From NCBI GenBank assembly GCA_013002375.1, contig JABDJW010000025.1, positions 1 to 13,401 on the forward strand: a DNA stretch of 13,401 nt, given 5' to 3'. The notes under the pieces were generated by a model. It did no database searches. It had not been told where the DNA came from and saw only the letters and a program-made list of their open reading frames with translations. Origin of the DNA: Acidimicrobiales bacterium. GTDB lineage: Bacteria > Actinomycetota > Acidimicrobiia > Acidimicrobiales > SHLQ01. Within the stretch, counting starts at the first letter, position 1. Each line of letters opens with the position of its first letter. The position numbers and the translations under genes were made by a program. This document shows, piece by piece, positions 1 to 6,173 of this stretch.

Positions 1-1081
1 GGATAGCCATCGCGACGACGACGGCGAGGGAAACCAGCCTGCGTTGTTGGGTCTGGGCGGCCAGGTTCGCAGCATCGGCGGCCTGGGCCTGGGCCTGGGC
101 CTTGGCCTCGGTCAGGAGGTCGGCTTCCTCGGGCAGAACGGAGAAGCCGCCGAGCACGATGGTCGTGCCGTCGAAGTCACGAACGCTGATCGGCGCGTCG
201 ACGTCCACCAAGCCGAGCACTTCGGGGATGCGCACCCGCAGCTCGTGATAGGCCTGCGCGGATTCGGTGGCGTGGATCGCCTCGAGAGAAGTCAGGAGAT
301 CCGGGTTGGCGATCGCCGAGACCGTCGCCGCGGCGCGGTCGAGTCGCTGGTTGGCTTCGGCCAGCTCCAACGCAGCGGTCGGGTGCGGCTCGGTGCCGGG
401 GAAGCGGGTGAGCACCAGTGAGGTGTTGACGATCTCGTCGATGCGGGCCTGCATGAGCGCCGACAGCGAGTCGAGCGAGTCGATCCATCGGGTCAGCTCG
501 GGGTCGCCGATGTCGCGGTTGAGTTGGCCGACGTCGTCGACCAACATTTCGGCCGTCGCATCGGCTAGTGCTCGGGCCCGCGAGAAGTACGCTCGCACCT
601 CCTCGCCGGAGATCTCGCCGGTGTCGGACCGGGTGCGAATGTCATCGATGGACTCCAGCTCGCGCCGCAGGGCTTCGCCCGATGGTCCCCGTGCCGCGTC
701 GTTCTGCAGCTCACTGATCGCGCTATCGACGAGGCCACGGATGTCCGACGTTGCCTGAATTTCGATCTCGGAGTCCATCATCGTGATGATGTCGTCGACG
801 CTGACCCCACTCGCGCCGAGCCCGCTCTGGACTGAATCGAGCGCACTTTCGGCCGCGAGCCACATCTGCAGCAGGCGAAGATCGGCGATCCGTTCGATTT
901 CGACCTCGATCAGGTCGGCTGAACGCTGCTCGGCTTGGATCTCGCGGTAGTCCTGCAGGGCCAGGAAACCAACGCCCAGGGCCGGGATCAGGACGGCGAG
1001 AATCAGCCAGACCCGCAGCGGAAAGGCGGGGAGACGGAGGGTGACGCGACGCAAGCGGGAGCGACGCGGAGGAACTCGCAC
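1..1081 (-). CDS. Membrane-anchored sensor protein, N-terminal part (C-terminus off the left edge)
   Basis: An open frame of 360 codons runs from a GTG at 1081 to the window edge with no stop. The only start between the in-frame TGA upstream and the first membrane segment, apart from a TTG without a ribosome site, is this GTG. Visible order: a short Arg-rich cytoplasmic tail (1-23), a membrane helix (about 24-42, VWLILAVLIPALGVGFLAL), an extracytoplasmic region of about 300 residues that reads as mostly amphipathic helix, an Ala/Gln-rich helix (about 323-345) and the beginning of a second membrane helix (from 349, LVSLAVVVAMAI). This layout is like nitrate/nitrite-sensor (NIT)-type or other helical-bundle sensors placed before HAMP plus kinase, chemoreceptor or GGDEF/EAL outputs. 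The output domain is outside the window, so the signalling class is unknown. A sigma-28-like promoter directly upstream would favour a motility or chemotaxis role, which is inference only. Confidence 0.72.
   Translation of the reverse strand, partial: MRVPPRRSRLRRVTLRLPAFPLRVWLILAVLIPALGVGFLALQDYREIQAEQRSADLIEVEIERIADLRLLQMWLAAESALDSVQSGLGASGVSVDDIITMMDSEIEIQATSDIRGLVDSAISELQNDAARGPSGEALRRELESIDDIRTRSDTGEISGEEVRAYFSRARALADATAEMLVDDVGQLNRDIGDPELTRWIDSLDSLSALMQARIDEIVNTSLVLTRFPGTEPHPTAALELAEANQRLDRAAATVSAIANPDLLTSLEAIHATESAQAYHELRVRIPEVLGLVDVDAPISVRDFDGTTIVLGGFSVLPEEADLLTEAKAQAQAQAADAANLAAQTQQRRLVSLAVVVAMAI
81..110. repeat. GCCTGG hexamer tandem repeat inside the sensor gene
   Basis: Three perfect copies of GCCTGG (81-98) are followed by two degenerate copies. 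On the coding (minus) strand they encode the alternating Ala-Gln stretch just before the second membrane helix, so copy-number change would keep the reading frame. Confidence 0.6.
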
Positions 1082-1087
1082 CCCTTT

Positions 1088-1114
1088 CCATCGGCGGATT
1101 CACCAATTGCTTTA
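1088..1114 (-). promoter_or_regulatory. Sigma-28 (FliA/WhiG)-like promoter of the sensor gene
   Basis: Reading the minus strand, TAAA (1114-1111) is followed after exactly 15 bases by GCCGATGG (1095-1088). The known FliA/WhiG consensus is TAAA-N15-GCCGATAA. The base seven positions after the -10 element is the G of the GTG start at 1081, so the transcript could be leaderless. Seen: the two boxes and their spacing. Inferred: recognition by a sigma-28 factor. Confidence 0.5.
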
Positions 1115-1169
1115 CTTTTCAGCTACCAGCTGACATCCCAAAGGGACGCCACCGGGACGGTGCGCCGCG

Positions 1170-2102
1170 TCAGGGGTACGCCGCGAAGTTCTGGGTGACC
1201 CAGGTGATGTTGCCGTCGACGACGATGCCGAGTCCCACGTGGGTATAGGTCGCACGTGTCATGTTGGCGTAGTGCCCGGAGCTGTTCTCGAGCACGGATT
1301 GCGCCTGCGTCGCCGAACCGGCGTAGGCCACGTTTTCGGCGACCGCGAACCAGTTCCCCGGCGTCTGCTCGACGTAGTTCGGGTTGTGGGCCAAGCCCAC
1401 CGAGTTCGCCATCTGTTCGCTCCAGGCCGTTGCCATCTCCGAGATCTCGACGCTGTACGTGAGCGGTTCGGCGCCGGCGGCGGCCCGAACCTCGTTGATG
1501 CGGTCGAGCATCGTTGCCGCGGCGGCCGGAATACCGGGTGCCGTCGTGGTTGTCGGCGGAGGCGGTGGCGGTGGTGGCGGAGGAGGAGGTGGTGGCGGCG
1601 GAGGAGGCGGGGGTGGTGGCGCCGTGGTTGTCGTGGGAGGTGGCGTCGGTGGGGCTGCCCCTCCGCCGAGCGAGTTGGGTGGTGCGGTTCGGGTGGTTTC
1701 GCAGTCGATCGTGACGACGCCGCCGGTGCAGCCGTCGGTGCCCGGCCCGCCGTAGATCTGGTCCTGCCCGATGTTGCCGTGGATGGAGTCGTGGCCTCGG
1801 CCGCCATAGATCACGTCGCGGGAGTTGCCGCCTTTGATGAAGTCGCTACCGGCGCCGCCATAGATCGTGTCCGGGCCGCGGCCGCCGCAGATGATGTCTT
1901 CACCGCCCAGGCCATAGATGATGTCAGCGCCGCGACCGGCATTGATCACGTCGCGGCCGTTGGTGCCACGCAACACGTCGTTGAACGGTGTGCCGACGAT
2001 CGTGGCGGTGTGGCCGGCGCACTGCATCTCGGCTGAGGCCGGTGCGGTCGGTAGGAGAGCGAGGGTCGCGACCGTTCCGAGAGCGGCCAGAAAGCGCTTC
2101 AT
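1170..2102 (-). CDS. Secreted RTX-repeat / polyproline / CAP-domain protein
   Basis: Predicted 310 residues. I start at the ATG at 2102 because it gives a clean Sec signal peptide (MKRFLAALGTVATLALLPTA..., cut after about Ala24); the frame stays open up to 2204 but that extension is not signal-like. Residues about 37-125 hold roughly ten nonapeptide units of the GGxGxDxhx type, the calcium-binding beta-roll of haemolysin-type (RTX) proteins. Then come a Pro/Thr-rich linker with 22 consecutive prolines (162-183) flanked by TTTT on both sides, and a CAP/SCP (YkwD-like) domain from about 197 to the end. The CAP cavity residues are visible: His239 (LAHNPNY), Glu256 (AENVA) and His277 (SGHYANM). 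The beta-roll should fold on meeting external calcium. The CAP domain's activity is unknown (lipid/sterol binding or peptidase-like are known in the superfamily). Divergent from the hydrolase at 2218. Confidence 0.88.
   Translation of the reverse strand: MKRFLAALGTVATLALLPTAPASAEMQCAGHTATIVGTPFNDVLRGTNGRDVINAGRGADIIYGLGGEDIICGGRGPDTIYGGAGSDFIKGGNSRDVIYGGRGHDSIHGNIGQDQIYGGPGTDGCTGGVVTIDCETTRTAPPNSLGGGAAPPTPPPTTTTAPPPPPPPPPPPPPPPPPPPPPPTTTTAPGIPAAAATMLDRINEVRAAAGAEPLTYSVEISEMATAWSEQMANSVGLAHNPNYVEQTPGNWFAVAENVAYAGSATQAQSVLENSSGHYANMTRATYTHVGLGIVVDGNITWVTQNFAAYP
1554..1619 (-). repeat. 22-codon polyproline tract (CCN repeat)
   Basis: Twenty-two successive CCN codons lie between two TTTT blocks. 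The plus strand is an uninterrupted series of GGN triplets, G-rich and able in principle to form a quadruplex on the template strand. All four proline codons are used, so the run is not a pure single-codon slippage tract. Length change by whole codons would only alter linker length; ribosomes normally need EF-P for such runs. Confidence 0.85.
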
Positions 2103-2143
2103 GACCCGGGTATCGGCCGTTGCGCTGATGCCCTGTAGTTCGT

Positions 2144-2159
2144 TGGGCCATATGGCCCA
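2144..2159. promoter_or_regulatory. Perfect 16-bp palindrome in a divergent promoter region
   Basis: TGGGCCATATGGCCCA is its own reverse complement. It sits near the middle of the 115-base gap between the CAP-protein start (2102, minus) and the hydrolase start (2218, plus), 42 bases from the first and 59 from the second. This is the expected place for a dimeric repressor or activator site serving both genes. No regulator gene lies beside it. Confidence 0.5.
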
Positions 2160-2217
2160 GAGGGGCCGCAGCGGGAGTGGTCCCTCATAGCGCCGGGCAG
2201 GCAACTAGCGTCGCCCG

Positions 2218-3024
2218 ATGGACCGTCGAATTCTGAACCGTCGCATGTTCCTGTCCGACCTGGGCAAAGGAACGTTGGCGATCGCTATTCTGGGCGCGGG
2301 CGCCTGTAGCAGTGGCGCAACCTCGACCAGCCCGACCAGCGGCCCCGCCGGCGGATCCGAAGTGCCGCCGACCACGACCCGCCTGTTGGTTCCCTCCAGC
2401 ACTGGGTCGGCGCCGACCGCGATGCCGGCCGCCGGTGAGCTCGACTGGGAGCGGGTGAACCTGGGATTCGTCTCGGCCTATGTTCTGGCTCGGGGTAACC
2501 GGGCGGCCATCGTCGACACCGGGGTCGCCGGGTCGGCGGCACAGATCGACGAGGCCTTGCAGGTGGTCGGACTCACGTGGGGTGAGGTCGATCATGTGCT
2601 GCTCACCCACATGCACGGTGACCACGTCGGCAGTGTGGGCGAGGTGCTGGACGCGGCCTCGGCCGCAACGGGTTACGCCGGCGCGGCCGACGTCGGAGCG
2701 ATCGGTTCGCCCCGACCCCTCGAGCCGGTCTTCGACGGCGACGAGGTGTTCGGGCTTCAGGTCATCGGCACGCCGGGCCACACCGAAGGCCACATCTCGG
2801 TGCTCGACCGCGAGGCCGGATTGCTCGTCGCCGGCGATGCGCTCAACGGTGACGACGGGCTGATCACCGGGCCCAACCCGCAGTTCACGTCCGACATCGA
2901 ACGGGCCAATGCGTCGGTGAAACGCCTGGCCCAGGAGCAGTTCGACACCGCGGTGTTCGGCCACGGCGACCCGGTCACGACCGGTGCGTCGGACTTGGTG
3001 CGGGCCCTGGCCGAGACGCTCTAG
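2218..3024 (+). CDS. Exported metallo-beta-lactamase-fold hydrolase (Tat signal, probable lipoprotein)
   Basis: 268 residues. The N-terminus has a twin-arginine type motif (R8-R9-M-F-L), a hydrophobic stretch and then Cys30 in GAGAC, a poor but possible lipobox, followed by a Ser/Thr/Pro-rich linker to about residue 73. The rest is a compact MBL fold: HMHGDH motif (His131, His133, Asp135, His136), His188 in GTPGHTEGH, Asp207 in VAGDAL and His249 in FGHGDP. These are all the ligands of a binuclear zinc centre. The GTPGHTxGH pattern is typical of the glyoxalase II / general MBL branch; the substrate cannot be told. There is no convincing Shine-Dalgarno before ATG 2218, and an ATG at 2245 would still leave a hydrophobic signal but lose the first arginines. 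It ends in a shared CTAG with the convergent gene. Confidence 0.88.
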   Translation: MDRRILNRRMFLSDLGKGTLAIAILGAGACSSGATSTSPTSGPAGGSEVPPTTTRLLVPSSTGSAPTAMPAAGELDWERVNLGFVSAYVLARGNRAAIVDTGVAGSAAQIDEALQVVGLTWGEVDHVLLTHMHGDHVGSVGEVLDAASAATGYAGAADVGAIGSPRPLEPVFDGDEVFGLQVIGTPGHTEGHISVLDREAGLLVAGDALNGDDGLITGPNPQFTSDIERANASVKRLAQEQFDTAVFGHGDPVTTGASDLVRALAETL

Positions 3025-4763
3025 CCGGGAAGGCTTTGGCGGTCGAGGGTGAAGTCGTCGTCGACCGGCGCCGGTCGGGGCCGGCCGAAGTCGATGTCGT
3101 CGAGCCGCTGGCTCGGTCGTCGGGTTCGCCACAACTCGACCGGGCTGGTCAGGTGAAGGCCGGCGGCACCGCCGTCGATCCACCCGGTGGCTCGAATGGC
3201 GACGGTGGTCGGGGTGGTCGCCCGGACGCACAGGTCGCCGGTCGCCGGCACCAGCAGCTTGGTGGTTCGATTGGTACCGGGGCTGTACGTCGCTTCCCGG
3301 CTGGGCACCGCCGGTCGGGCGCAGGGCCGAATGTGGACCGACCCGTCGGTCGTCGGATTGCGGATCTGCACCGTCAACTCGAGGCCGCTGGCTCGTTGCG
3401 GCACCCCCGGGATCGCGGACAGGGCGACGCGCTGGAGCGTCGCGTCGAGCGTCGTGTTGATCAAGAGTTTCGGCTCGAGCAACCCGGCCTGGTTGGCGTT
3501 CGGCAGCGCGGCTTGCAGGTCGACCGAGACCGTTGCCGGCGCGGTGGAGGAAAGGCAGATTCGGCCGTCGGCGGTCGGCCGCACCAGCCGGAACTCGCTG
3601 GTGCTGATGGGCGCGGTGAACGCGAACCGGTCGGGCCGCCGCGGCGACCGCCCGCACGTGTGCGCGGTGACGCCACCGGTCGCACCCTTGCCGCGTGCGC
3701 TGATGTTGACCGCCACGGCCGCGGCACCCTGGAGCCGGTCGGGCAGTGTGATCGTGCGCGGGCGGTCGGGGCTGACCGTTATGGCATCGGTGAGGCGACG
3801 GGCATCGAGGTCGATCGAGCTCTCGCCATCCGCCCACCCCTGCAGGTCGACGCTGATCTGGGCATCGTCGGAGGTGTGGAGGCAGAGATCGCCGCGTGGT
3901 CCGAGTTCGGTGATCGCCAGGTTGGAGACCGCCCCGCTGCGATGGTGGGCCGAAAGCAGCGGCGTGGGCGGCCGGAGGGTGTCGCAGGGGTACGCAGTGA
4001 TCCGCGCGAAGTTGCGTTGACCGTCGACCGTGACCCGAACGGCGGCGGCCCGGGCATCGTCGGGAACACCGGCTCGACTGGCGACCGGGATGCGCAGCAC
4101 GGAACCGGCCGGTTGGATGGTCTGGAGTTCGGTGACCTCGCGACGCAGCAGCGCCAGCATCGCAGCGACCCCCTCGCGATTCAGGTGCATCGCGTCGTAG
4201 GTGAACTCGGTGCCGTGCGACAACGACGTCCAGTCGGCGATCGTCAGCTGGGGGTGTCGGTTCATGGCCCGGTGCAGGGCGGCATTCACGTTCGGGTAGA
4301 AGGGCACGAAGTGCTGGGTGAGGAAGTAGTCGTTCGGCGGCGTGTTCTCCGGGGTCGGGTGGCGAAGGCTGACCCAGATGATCTTCTGCGCGCCGGCGCG
4401 AAGCAGGCTGTCGACGACGGCATCGAGGCTGGCATCGAAGACGTCGACGTCCCAGCCCGGGAAGTTGTGACCCAGGCTCACGATGGCGATGTCGCCGACC
4501 AGGTGTGCATCGCGGTCGATGATGTTCGCGCCCTCGGCGGTGTAGATGCCGGGGAAGCCCGAGACCGAAGCGCCGAGATCGGAGAACTCGGCCCGGAATT
4601 CGGCGCCGGAGCCGATCAAGACCGAATCGGCCAGGAGTGAGATGCCGTACCCGTTCTGGGCCGCGACCGGCGCAGGGTGGAGGAGCGCCGCGATCAGGGC
4701 GACGACGAGCGCGGTGAATCCGGCGCGGCGCCCGATCGGCCTGCGGGACGGGTCTTGGGCCAA
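3021..4763 (-). CDS. Secreted SGNH/GDSL-like hydrolase with three C-terminal actinobacterial modules
   Basis: 580 residues. The start is a TTG at 4763, the first possible start after the peroxiredoxin stop and the only one before the signal peptide (GFTALVVALIAALLHPAPVAA). Residues about 38-212 form an SGNH-like domain: block I ADSVLIGS with candidate nucleophile Ser47, block III-like SLGHN (Asn100), and block V YDAMHL with Asp190 and His193. Canonical GDS is replaced by ADS, so activity is likely but not certain. From about 220 to the end there are three related modules, each with a 'PC' near the middle, then 'LC' and a V-x-(D)LQ/ATGW-like end. I know this module type from secreted Acidimicrobiia proteins; its role is unknown. 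The TTG lies 18 bases after the peroxiredoxin stop and in the same frame, suggesting co-transcription. The reaction is probably ester hydrolysis on cell-surface or extracellular carbohydrate or lipid. Confidence 0.82.
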   Translation of the reverse strand: MAQDPSRRPIGRRAGFTALVVALIAALLHPAPVAAQNGYGISLLADSVLIGSGAEFRAEFSDLGASVSGFPGIYTAEGANIIDRDAHLVGDIAIVSLGHNFPGWDVDVFDASLDAVVDSLLRAGAQKIIWVSLRHPTPENTPPNDYFLTQHFVPFYPNVNAALHRAMNRHPQLTIADWTSLSHGTEFTYDAMHLNREGVAAMLALLRREVTELQTIQPAGSVLRIPVASRAGVPDDARAAAVRVTVDGQRNFARITAYPCDTLRPPTPLLSAHHRSGAVSNLAITELGPRGDLCLHTSDDAQISVDLQGWADGESSIDLDARRLTDAITVSPDRPRTITLPDRLQGAAAVAVNISARGKGATGGVTAHTCGRSPRRPDRFAFTAPISTSEFRLVRPTADGRICLSSTAPATVSVDLQAALPNANQAGLLEPKLLINTTLDATLQRVALSAIPGVPQRASGLELTVQIRNPTTDGSVHIRPCARPAVPSREATYSPGTNRTTKLLVPATGDLCVRATTPTTVAIRATGWIDGGAAGLHLTSPVELWRTRRPSQRLDDIDFGRPRPAPVDDDFTLDRQSLPG

Positions 4764-4781
4764 CTCAGGCGGCGCGCAGCG

Positions 4782-5225
4782 TCACCGGCTCAGGGCCTTC
4801 AGGGCATCGTCGGCGTGGGTCATCATGTCGGTCTCGCTCTTGATGGCGGCCTTCACCACGAAATCGGTGCCGATGACGAACGTGGCCCGTTTGCTGGGCA
4901 GCGGTCCGATGCGCTTGACGCCGAACTGCTTGGCCACCGTGCGGTCGGGGTCGCTCAACAGCGGGAACCCCAGGTTGTTCTTGGCGTCGAATTCCTTCTG
5001 CCGATCGACCCGATCGGCGCTGATTCCCACCCGCTGCGCCCCGAGTTCGCTGAACTCTTGACGCAGGTCGCGGAAATGGCAGCTCTCCTTGGTTCAACCA
5101 GGCGTCATGGCCTTGGGATAGAAGAACAAGACGATGGGTCCGGCCTCGAGCAAGCTCGACAAGGTCACGGTTTTGCCGTCTTGATCGGTTGCGGTGAAAT
5201 CTGCCACGCGATCGCCAACGTTCAT
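4782..5225 (-). CDS. bcp: Bcp/PrxQ-type peroxiredoxin, candidate selenoprotein (in-frame TGA = Sec44)
   Basis: Reading through one TGA (5096-5094) gives a 147-residue protein of normal Bcp/PrxQ length. It starts MNVGDRVADFTATDQDGK, has the peroxidatic block FFYPKAMTPG-U-TKESC, and ends at TGA 4784-4782. U44 falls exactly at the peroxidatic cysteine position, and Cys49 is the resolving cysteine five residues on, the spacing of E. coli Bcp (Cys45/Cys50). The second half keeps family features (GISAD, FPLLSDPDRTVAKQFGV, RATFVIG). No other stop or frameshift occurs. PrxQ enzymes reduce H2O2 and organic hydroperoxides with thioredoxin as donor; selenocysteine peroxiredoxins are known (PrxU of Eubacterium acidaminophilum). 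Alternatives: a fresh nonsense mutation or a base error. Against these, the TGA hits the single residue where Sec is functional. It lies between the channel gene (46 bases upstream) and the esterase gene (18 bases downstream). Confidence 0.8.
5049..5083 (-). promoter_or_regulatory. Candidate bacterial SECIS hairpin after the in-frame TGA
   Basis: In the mRNA an outer stem GCUG (5083-5080) / CAGC (5052-5049) encloses a loosely paired middle and an apical stem CGC (5072-5070) / GCG (5064-5062). The loop is GACCU, beginning with G. The loop starts 24 bases after the UGA, inside the usual 16-37 base range, and a G at the loop start is a known feature of SelB-bound hairpins. The apical stem is only 3 bp, so this is a weak fit judged by eye; no folding was run. 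Confidence 0.35.
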
Positions 5226-5232
5226 GGTGCGA

Positions 5233-5238
5233 AAGCTA
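5233..5238 (-). promoter_or_regulatory. -10 element for leaderless peroxiredoxin transcript
   Basis: On the minus strand TAGCTT fits the actinobacterial -10 pattern TANNNT and ends seven bases before the ATG at 5225. No Shine-Dalgarno is present. This spacing is what leaderless mRNAs show in actinobacteria, so the peroxiredoxin may have its own promoter besides reading from the channel gene. Confidence 0.4.
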
Positions 5239-5271
5239 GCCGGAATCGCCCGATGGTGTCGGTATCGGGGT

Positions 5272-6126
5272 TCAGGCCGGCGGTTCGGGCTCCCACGGGG
5301 TTTCCAGAATTGCCGCGTCGGCGATGTTGTAGTCCCGCTCCTCGGTCTCGGCGGTCTCCTCCAACGGACGTTCGAGCTCTTGTTGCTCGAGGAACTGCTC
5401 GGTGTACTCGATCTCGGAGGTGATGCGGTCGAGCTCGCCGTCGGTCCCCTGATTGCGGCGGTCCAAGCGCTCGATCGCCTCTCCGGTGCCGTACAGAACG
5501 GCGACGTCGCCATCATGCATGGCGGTCCGGCCCGACGGCGCGCCGACCCAGTGTTTGTTCTTGCGGTCGATGCCGAGCACGACCACGCCCTCGTGCGGCA
5601 AGTCGAGATCGCTCAAGGGGATGTCGCAGAGCCAGTCGCCCTTGCTTATCTCCAGCTCGGCAACCACCCACGAATCGGCCAGGCGCAGCAGTCCGACGTA
5701 GTCGCGGGTGTCGAGATCGGTGAACCGTACGAGCAGGGCCTCGATGATTCGGGTCAGGAACCGGCTGGCGATGGCGGTTCGGGCGATCAGCCACAGGGCC
5801 AGGAGCCCACCGGTCAAGATACCGAGGCGCAGGATCGCGTCACCGGCATCGTCGACCTCGTTGAACGAGGCGAGCAGTGACACCAGCGCGGTGACCACAC
5901 CGGCATTGCCCAAGAGCACCAGCGTCATGATGATGCGCCGCCGGACCGGATGGCCCATGACGCTCTCCGATTCGGTCGTCGTGAAGCCCACGCCACTGAA
6001 CGCCGACCGGGCTTGGAACTCCGAGACCTCCTGCGACAGGCCGGTCAGGGTGAGCATGACGGTGGCCACCCGGGTGATGAGGAGCGACGCGAAGACGACG
6101 ATGAACAAACTGAAGAGGCCGATCAC
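5272..6126 (-). CDS. One-repeat TrkH-like K+ channel subunit with RCK_C (TrkA-C) domain
   Basis: 284 residues from a GTG at 6126. Membrane helix 2-27, then a pore helix and filter-like loop SGVGFTT (44-50), then helices at about 65-88 and 98-120. The filter resembles the G-x-G-F-T-T of TrkH/KtrB potassium transporters rather than the TVGYG of classical channels. Residues about 142-222 form an RCK_C (TrkA C-terminal) domain, which in known proteins binds small regulators such as nucleotides. The tail (236-284) is acidic and probably disordered. TrkH carries four membrane-pore-membrane repeats in one chain; here only one is present, so the active form is presumably an oligomer. The likely role is regulated K+ (or cation) flux in the inner membrane. 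A CAGAAT hexamer six bases before the GTG hints at a leaderless start. Divergent from the amidohydrolase at 6217. Confidence 0.78.
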   Translation of the reverse strand: MIGLFSLFIVVFASLLITRVATVMLTLTGLSQEVSEFQARSAFSGVGFTTTESESVMGHPVRRRIIMTLVLLGNAGVVTALVSLLASFNEVDDAGDAILRLGILTGGLLALWLIARTAIASRFLTRIIEALLVRFTDLDTRDYVGLLRLADSWVVAELEISKGDWLCDIPLSDLDLPHEGVVVLGIDRKNKHWVGAPSGRTAMHDGDVAVLYGTGEAIERLDRRNQGTDGELDRITSEIEYTEQFLEQQELERPLEETAETEERDYNIADAAILETPWEPEPPA

Positions 6127-6173
6127 CTCGACATTCTGGCACCGGCCGCCGAGTTCCCCGACCCAGCAGGCTG

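Noticed and set aside
723..1106. 127-codon minus-strand frame starting at an ATG next to the sensor gene start
   Set aside because: Out-of-frame with the sensor; the GTG frame at 1081 gives membrane helices and runs uninterrupted to the window edge.
2103..2204. 34-residue upstream extension of the RTX-CAP protein
   Set aside because: It would bury the signal peptide and contains the palindrome; no ribosome site.
2185..3837. 550-codon open frame on the minus strand
   Set aside because: Spans two convergent real genes, is rich in Arg/Pro/His of no family, and is a by-product of high GC.
3036..4640. 534-codon open frame on the plus strand
   Set aside because: Arg/Gly-rich shadow of the SGNH gene on the other strand. 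It has no domain or signal features, whereas the minus strand reads as a signal peptide and a known fold.
5072..5088. Hairpin GGAGA-GCUGCCA-UUUCC as the SECIS element
   Set aside because: Its loop begins only about 10 bases after the UGA, closer than known bacterial SECIS loops, and one of its pairs is G-U.
4782..5225. Peroxiredoxin read as a pseudogene split by a nonsense mutation
   Set aside because: The only defect is one TGA at the exact peroxidatic Cys position, with both flanks and the resolving Cys intact. Random decay would not be expected to choose that codon. Kept only as the alternative explanation.
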